A DNA stretch of 64,000 bases from Paraburkholderia sp. BL21I4N1 (GTDB taxonomy: Bacteria > Pseudomonadota > Gammaproteobacteria > Burkholderiales > Burkholderiaceae): contig NZ_PVEN01000012.1 in the NCBI RefSeq assembly GCF_002973525.1, positions 62,001-126,000 on the forward strand, in the 5' to 3' direction. The notes beneath the pieces were generated by a model, which searched no databases, was not told where the DNA came from, and saw nothing but the letters and a program-made list of their open reading frames with translations. Below, one piece after another: positions 59,879-64,000 of the stretch. The number at the start of each line of letters is the position of its first letter. Within the stretch, counting starts at the first letter, position 1. Both the position numbers and the translations under genes were made by a program.

Positions 59879-61537
59879 ATGACACAAGCCGATAGCCGAA
59901 GCCCGACCCAAGTGTTCGTCGCGAAGACGATCGTGACGATGAATCCGATGCAACCCCACGCCACCCACGTCGCGATTCGCGAGGGCAGGATTCTGTCGGT
60001 CGGCGATGCGGACGACGTGGCGCAATGGGGCGATGTCGAGATCGTCGACACCTTCAGGGACAAGGTGCTGATGCCCGGCTTTGTCGAAGGCCATTGTCAT
60101 CTGATGGAAGGCGCGATGTGGGATGCCGTCTACGTCGGCTACTACGACCGCCGTGGCCCCGACGGCCGGCGCTGGCCCGGATTGAAAACGCTGGACGCGG
60201 TGATCGAACGTCTGCGCGAAGCGCAAGCCGGGATGCCGTCCGCCGACGCCCCGCTGCTTGCGTGGGGCTTCGATCCGATCTTCTTCGGCACGCAGCGTCT
60301 GACGGTGCGCGAGCTCGACACGGTATCGGCCGAGCGCCCTATCGTGATCCTGCATGCAAGCGTGCATCTGATGAACGTCAATTCGCCGATGCTGCAACGC
60401 GCGGGTATCGACGAGGAAACCGATATCGACGGTATCGACAAGGACAGCACCGGCCAACCCACCGGCGAATTGCAGGAGTTCGCGGCCATGTTCCCCGTGT
60501 ATCGGGTGATCGGCGGCGGCTTGTCGATCGCCGCGAGCGAAAGCGTCGAGGCGATCTGGAATTTCGGCCGCGTCGCGCAACTCGCGGGTGTGACGACGGC
60601 CACCGACCTGGTCAACGACTTCTCCGAGCGCGGCAATCGCAATCTGCGCGACGTCACCGGGGCGGCGGATTTTCCGGTGCGGATCGTGCCGGCGTTCGCG
60701 CCGCAACGCAGCCCCGAAGGCGGCGCGCAACGGGTGCTCGACGCCATCAGGACCGCCACGCCGAAACTGCATTTCGGGCCGGTCAAATTCATCGTCGACG
60801 GATCGATTCAGGGCTTCACCGCGCGGCTGAAATGGCCTGGCTATCTCAACGGCAAGCCCAACGGTTTATGGCTGATTCCGCCGAGCCAGTTCGTCGAGGT
60901 GTTCACGCCGTTCCATGAAGCCGGCCTGCAACTGCATGTCCACACCAATGGCAACGAAGCGACCGAACTCGTGCTGGACGCGTTCGAGCAGCTTCTGACG
61001 CGCCATCCGCGGCGCGATCATCGGCATACGCTGCAACATTGCCAGATGGCGGATGCGAGTCAGCTTGCGCGCGCGGCGAGTCTCGGTCTGTGCATCAACT
61101 TCTTCTCGAATCATCTTTACTACTGGGGCGACGCGCACTACACGCAGACCATGGGCGCCGACCGCGCGAACCGCATGAATGCCGCGGAATCCGCGCGACG
61201 TCTGGGCATTCCGTTCGCGTTTCATTCCGACGCGCCGATCACGCCGCTCAATCCGTTGTTCACCGCATGGTGCGCGGCGCGGCGCGAGACGTCGTCGGGC
61301 CGCATTCTCGGCGCGAGCGAATGCGTGCCGGTCGCGGATGCGTTGCGCGCGATCACGTTGGGGGCCGCCTATACGCTGAAGATGGATCACCTCGTCGGCA
61401 GTATCGAAGTCGGCAAATTCGCCGACTTCGCGGTACTCGCGGAAGATCCCGCCGAGGTCGCGCTGGAACGACTCAAAGACCTCGAAGTGTGGGGCACGGT
61501 GCTCGGCGGCCGTATCTTCCAGGCGCCGGCGGGATGA
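59879..61537 (+). CDS. YtcJ/NfdA-type metal-dependent amidohydrolase
   Basis: 552 residues from the ATG at 59879; the frame extends upstream into the symporter gene but without homology. Amidohydrolase_3 pattern: the metal-binding HxH in MPGFVEGHCHLMEG near residue 80, VKFIVDGSIQGFTARL near 300, HVHTNGNEATE near 355, LQHCQMAD and HSDAPITPLNP near 445. Family members hydrolyse N-substituted formamides or other amides using zinc. The start lacks a clear ribosome site. It overlaps the COG0523 GTPase gene by 4 bp. Confidence 0.85.
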   Translation: MTQADSRSPTQVFVAKTIVTMNPMQPHATHVAIREGRILSVGDADDVAQWGDVEIVDTFRDKVLMPGFVEGHCHLMEGAMWDAVYVGYYDRRGPDGRRWPGLKTLDAVIERLREAQAGMPSADAPLLAWGFDPIFFGTQRLTVRELDTVSAERPIVILHASVHLMNVNSPMLQRAGIDEETDIDGIDKDSTGQPTGELQEFAAMFPVYRVIGGGLSIAASESVEAIWNFGRVAQLAGVTTATDLVNDFSERGNRNLRDVTGAADFPVRIVPAFAPQRSPEGGAQRVLDAIRTATPKLHFGPVKFIVDGSIQGFTARLKWPGYLNGKPNGLWLIPPSQFVEVFTPFHEAGLQLHVHTNGNEATELVLDAFEQLLTRHPRRDHRHTLQHCQMADASQLARAASLGLCINFFSNHLYYWGDAHYTQTMGADRANRMNAAESARRLGIPFAFHSDAPITPLNPLFTAWCAARRETSSGRILGASECVPVADALRAITLGAAYTLKMDHLVGSIEVGKFADFAVLAEDPAEVALERLKDLEVWGTVLGGRIFQAPAG

Positions 61538-62472
61538 GCGCGATTCCGCTCGTCGTGATCGGCGGCTATCTGGGCGCCGGCAAGACCACCCTGCTCAACC
61601 ACGTGCTGGCGAACGCCGGCACGCGCCGCATCACGGTGCTCGTCAACGACTTCGGTTCGATCAATATCGACGCCGCGCTGATCCGGGAACGCACCGACGA
61701 CGTCATCAACCTGGAGAACGGCTGCGTCTGCTGTTCGATCGGTGGACGGCTGGTCGATGCGCTGCTCGCCATCAGTTCGCGTGACGACCCGCCGGACCTG
61801 CTGATCATCGAGGCGAGCGGCGTGTCGGACCCGCTTCGCATCGCGCAGATCGGGTTGCTGGGTCGGGCGTTCCGGCTCGACGGCGTAGTCGTGCTGGTGG
61901 ACGCCGAGCGCATCGAGGCGACGCTTGCCGATCCTTACGTCGGCGACATCGCGCAGCGGCAGATTGAAGGCGCAACCGCCCTCGTGCTGAACAAGATGGA
62001 TCTACTCGACGCAACGGAGCGCGCGACGGTGATCGCGCGTGTCGAAGCGTTCGCGCATAGCCGCGTCATGCTTGAGGCGGTTCATGGCGTGGTGCCGCTC
62101 GGTTTGATCGTCGACCGCCAGGGGCTGCCTGAACGGCGTCACGATAGATCGCCGCTGTCGGCCGCCGCGCTCTCACCCACCCCCACGCTCGCGGCGCTCA
62201 GCAGTTTTTCTTTCATCACCGACGCGCGCCTGAGCCGCAGCAAGCTCAAGGAAGCGCTGCAAAGTTTCTCGGCGAAGCTGCTGCGCGCCAAGGGCTTCGT
62301 GCGCCTGGACAGCGACGGTGAGTTGCATGAATTGCATGTGGTCGGCCGTCGCGTGCTGATCACCGCATCGCCCAATCGAACGGCGGTGGAGTCGCTGATC
62401 GTGTTGATCGGCATGTTCGATCGGGACGACGAGTCGCGCGCGCGAGCGGCGCTCAGCGCGGCGGAAATCTGA
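61534..62472 (+). CDS. COG0523 (CobW-family) GTPase, probable metallochaperone
   Basis: 312 residues. Walker A GGYLGAGKTT near residue 10, metal-binding CxCC in ENGCVCCSIGGRL near 65, GTP-specificity NKMDLLD near 150 and a CobW C-terminal domain after residue 220. These GTPases deliver zinc or other metals to enzymes. The start overlaps the stop of the metal-dependent amidohydrolase gene (ATGA), so this protein is a good candidate to metallate it. A few kilobases away a CobS/CobT-like pair suggests more metal-insertion capacity, though a functional link is not shown. Confidence 0.85.
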   Translation: MSAIPLVVIGGYLGAGKTTLLNHVLANAGTRRITVLVNDFGSINIDAALIRERTDDVINLENGCVCCSIGGRLVDALLAISSRDDPPDLLIIEASGVSDPLRIAQIGLLGRAFRLDGVVVLVDAERIEATLADPYVGDIAQRQIEGATALVLNKMDLLDATERATVIARVEAFAHSRVMLEAVHGVVPLGLIVDRQGLPERRHDRSPLSAAALSPTPTLAALSSFSFITDARLSRSKLKEALQSFSAKLLRAKGFVRLDSDGELHELHVVGRRVLITASPNRTAVESLIVLIGMFDRDDESRARAALSAAEI

Positions 62473-62660
62473 CAGCGGCCGGGAAAAAGCGAACGAACGA
62501 TCGGACGCGCCAATACTTCACATCCGATTTTATGATTGTTGTTATGGCACGGATGTCTCTAGACTGAGCACGCGACAACGACGCCGCAGCTTGCCGGGCG
62601 CGAGGCTTGACCTCGACCCGCCACAGCCATGGCGAACGGCTCGGACAACAGGTTGGAGAC

Positions 62661-63458
62661 ATGACCATGACTAACAATACTACCCGCCGCAATGCCCTGA
62701 AAACTTTCGCCGTCGCTGCCGGTACGGCAATCGTGAGCGCCGGCGGCCAATCGCAGGCGCTTGCGGCCGGCGCCGCGTCGCTGCTGCCAGACGGCGCCGG
62801 CAATCTCACCGAGCTGACCCGGCGCCTCGCCGCCGCCCCCCGGCGCCGCGACTTCAAAACCGTGCCGATGATTCTCGACCATCCGGACCAGTGGGATCAC
62901 GCGGCGCTAACCGAGGTGATCGGCTATCGCGCCGGTCCGAAACAGGCGTGGGACAACACCGACATTGCCGGCCCCTGGCTCAACCTGATGCGCAACTCGT
63001 TGAACGCGCAGATCTGGTCGTTCAGGCATCCGGACTTTCTGGCCGTATCGGCCACGCACGGGTCCGCGCATCTGGCGCTGTTCGATCAGCTCGCGTGGGA
63101 CAAGTACGATCTCGCGAAGATGAGCGGCGGCAAGTTCGCATCCAATTCGTTGCTCGACAACAAGGCAGCGAGCGCCAGCGGCACGATGGATCATCAGAGC
63201 CCGGACGGCGCGTTTTCCTCGCATGAGAACTGCATTCCCGCGCTGCAGCAACGCGGTGTCGTGTTCCTCTCGTGCCACAACGCGATCTGGGAGCTGGCCG
63301 ACCGGCTGAACGCCGCCAACGTGAATCCGGACAAACTGCCGCTCGACGCGCTCGCGGCCGATCTGACCAACCACGTCATTCCGGGCGCGGTCGTCACGCC
63401 GGGCGCGGTGGCTACGCTGGTCGAACTTCAGCAGGCTGGGTTTCACTACATCGCGTAG
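62661..63458 (+). CDS. Tat-exported protein, DsrE-like C-terminal part
   Basis: 265 residues from the ATG at 62661 with GGAGAC before it. Twin-arginine leader TTRRNALKTFAVAAGTAIVS then a mature domain. The final 90 residues, with VVFLSCHNAIWELADRL and NHVIPGAVVTPGAVATLVEL, follow the DsrE/DsrF-like pattern of sulfur-carrier proteins, including a cysteine in LSCHN. Probably a folded periplasmic protein with cofactor. Followed after 9 bp by a periplasmic binding protein gene. Function unknown. Confidence 0.7.
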   Translation: MTMTNNTTRRNALKTFAVAAGTAIVSAGGQSQALAAGAASLLPDGAGNLTELTRRLAAAPRRRDFKTVPMILDHPDQWDHAALTEVIGYRAGPKQAWDNTDIAGPWLNLMRNSLNAQIWSFRHPDFLAVSATHGSAHLALFDQLAWDKYDLAKMSGGKFASNSLLDNKAASASGTMDHQSPDGAFSSHENCIPALQQRGVVFLSCHNAIWELADRLNAANVNPDKLPLDALAADLTNHVIPGAVVTPGAVATLVELQQAGFHYIA

Positions 63459-63467
63459 GGAAAGTTC

Positions 63468-64000
63468 ATGCCATTGACTCCTACACTCAGACGATTCGTG
63501 CGAATGACGCTTGCGGTCTCGTTGTGTTGCGCGGCAACTTGCGCGTTGTCAGAGACCGCCGCATTGAACCCGAACCCGAACCCGAATCCGGCTTCGAATC
63601 CGGACCTCTTCCCGCCCTGGCAGCACGGTGCGAACAACGACGCCGTCAATCGAGGCATGGAATTCACGGTCCCACAGGTCGACGTGCTGGCCGATTTTCA
63701 CGGCGACCTCACGGCGCCGAAGCTGGTGCTGTTCGTCGGCGGCAACTACTTCTTCGCGATGGCGCCGCTGGTCGCCCGTTTCGAGCAGGATCACCCCGAG
63801 TTTCGCGGCCGCATCTACTGGGAAACGATTCCGCCCGGCCTGCTGGTCAAGCAGATCAAGGCCGGTGGCACGATCACCGTCGGCAACATGACGTGGACCG
63901 TCAAGCCCGACGCCTACTTCGCCGGGCTCGCCAAGGTCAACGCGCTGATCGCGGACGGCACGCTTGGCGGCCCCGCCGTGCCGTACGTGACGAATCAATT
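63468..64000 (+). CDS. Periplasmic substrate-binding protein, 3' end outside window
   Basis: At least 177 residues from the ATG at 63468; the frame is open to the last base. A signal peptide (MTLAVSLCCAATCALSE) is followed by an Asn-Pro run (LNPNPNPNPAS), then a binding-protein fold: VDVLADFHGDLTAPKLVLFV, GGNYFFAMAPLVARFEQDHP, and TITVGNMTWTVKPDAYFAGL. The LVLFVGGNYFFAMAPLV block resembles ModA-like type 2 binding proteins. Gene order suggests it works with the Tat-exported protein just upstream. Confidence 0.7.
   Translation, partial: MPLTPTLRRFVRMTLAVSLCCAATCALSETAALNPNPNPNPASNPDLFPPWQHGANNDAVNRGMEFTVPQVDVLADFHGDLTAPKLVLFVGGNYFFAMAPLVARFEQDHPEFRGRIYWETIPPGLLVKQIKAGGTITVGNMTWTVKPDAYFAGLAKVNALIADGTLGGPAVPYVTNQ

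Noticed and set aside
62520..62556. ACATCCG...CGGATGT inverted repeat before the Tat-protein gene
   Set aside because: Seven-base arms with a 23-bp spacer; may be chance and no regulator gene is adjacent.

Overview
The window is high-GC, gene-dense bacterial DNA that looks like a Burkholderiaceae chromosome or megaplasmid, most likely Paraburkholderia or a close relative such as Cupriavidus. The reasons are the many LysR/IclR/MocR-regulated catabolic operons, an Xsc-Pta sulfonate pathway, and clusters resembling those described in Cupriavidus necator. This is inferred from gene content; no rRNA or marker gene is present. I found no tRNA, rRNA, CRISPR array or intact insertion sequence.

Layout. 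0-7.2 kb: the end of a DUF971 gene, a methanethiol-oxidase/SBP56 gene coupled to a membrane protein, a giant fused ABC exporter and a divergent LysR gene. 7.3-9.7 kb: a divergent MurA paralogue and an AraC regulator. 9.7-16.6 kb: a tightly coupled six-gene minus-strand operon with a PduX-like GHMP kinase, a cysteine-synthase-fold PLP enzyme, an ATP-grasp/argininosuccinate-lyase-type fusion, a formyltransferase, a LysE exporter and an archaeal/plant-type (DTD2) D-aminoacyl-tRNA deacylase. It reads as an uncharacterised pathway for a small amino-acid-derived product with export and possible translational self-protection, and is the best candidate for a new system here. 17-25.6 kb: a 9-bp tandem repeat, a solute-binding protein, then a lower-GC patchwork of small secreted proteins, an acetyltransferase and a PobA-like monooxygenase with its TetR regulator. 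26-29.4 kb: a diguanylate cyclase, a catalytically atypical SDR, a LysR gene and a deletion pseudogene.

29.4-48 kb is a C2-sulfonate catabolic region. SauU-like transporter, SauT-like ligase and SauS-like dehydrogenase (sulfoacetate) sit beside an IclR gene. An MHS transporter and a GMC dehydrogenase resembling the isethionate pair sit beside two tandem IclR genes. A MocR/TauR gene faces tauABC (taurine uptake). All branches would converge on sulfoacetaldehyde, which Xsc cleaves to acetyl phosphate and sulfite; Pta then makes acetyl-CoA. Candidate operators lie in most of the regulatory gaps, including a repeated motif shared by the tau and xsc upstream regions. The enzyme oxidising or transaminating taurine and the sulfite disposal genes are not in the window.

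48-64 kb: an NAD-binding SDR with an inverted repeat around its start, a two-repeat zinc-ribbon-like protein, an orphan FlgM, a DUF296 protein, a TetR-SDR-quinone-oxidoreductase-like set with matching operators, a CobS/CobT-like pair downstream of an FAD oxidoreductase and an NTF2-fold protein, a DUF3311/SSS symporter pair, a YtcJ-type amidohydrolase coupled to a COG0523 GTPase, a Tat-exported protein and the start of a periplasmic binding protein that runs off the right edge.
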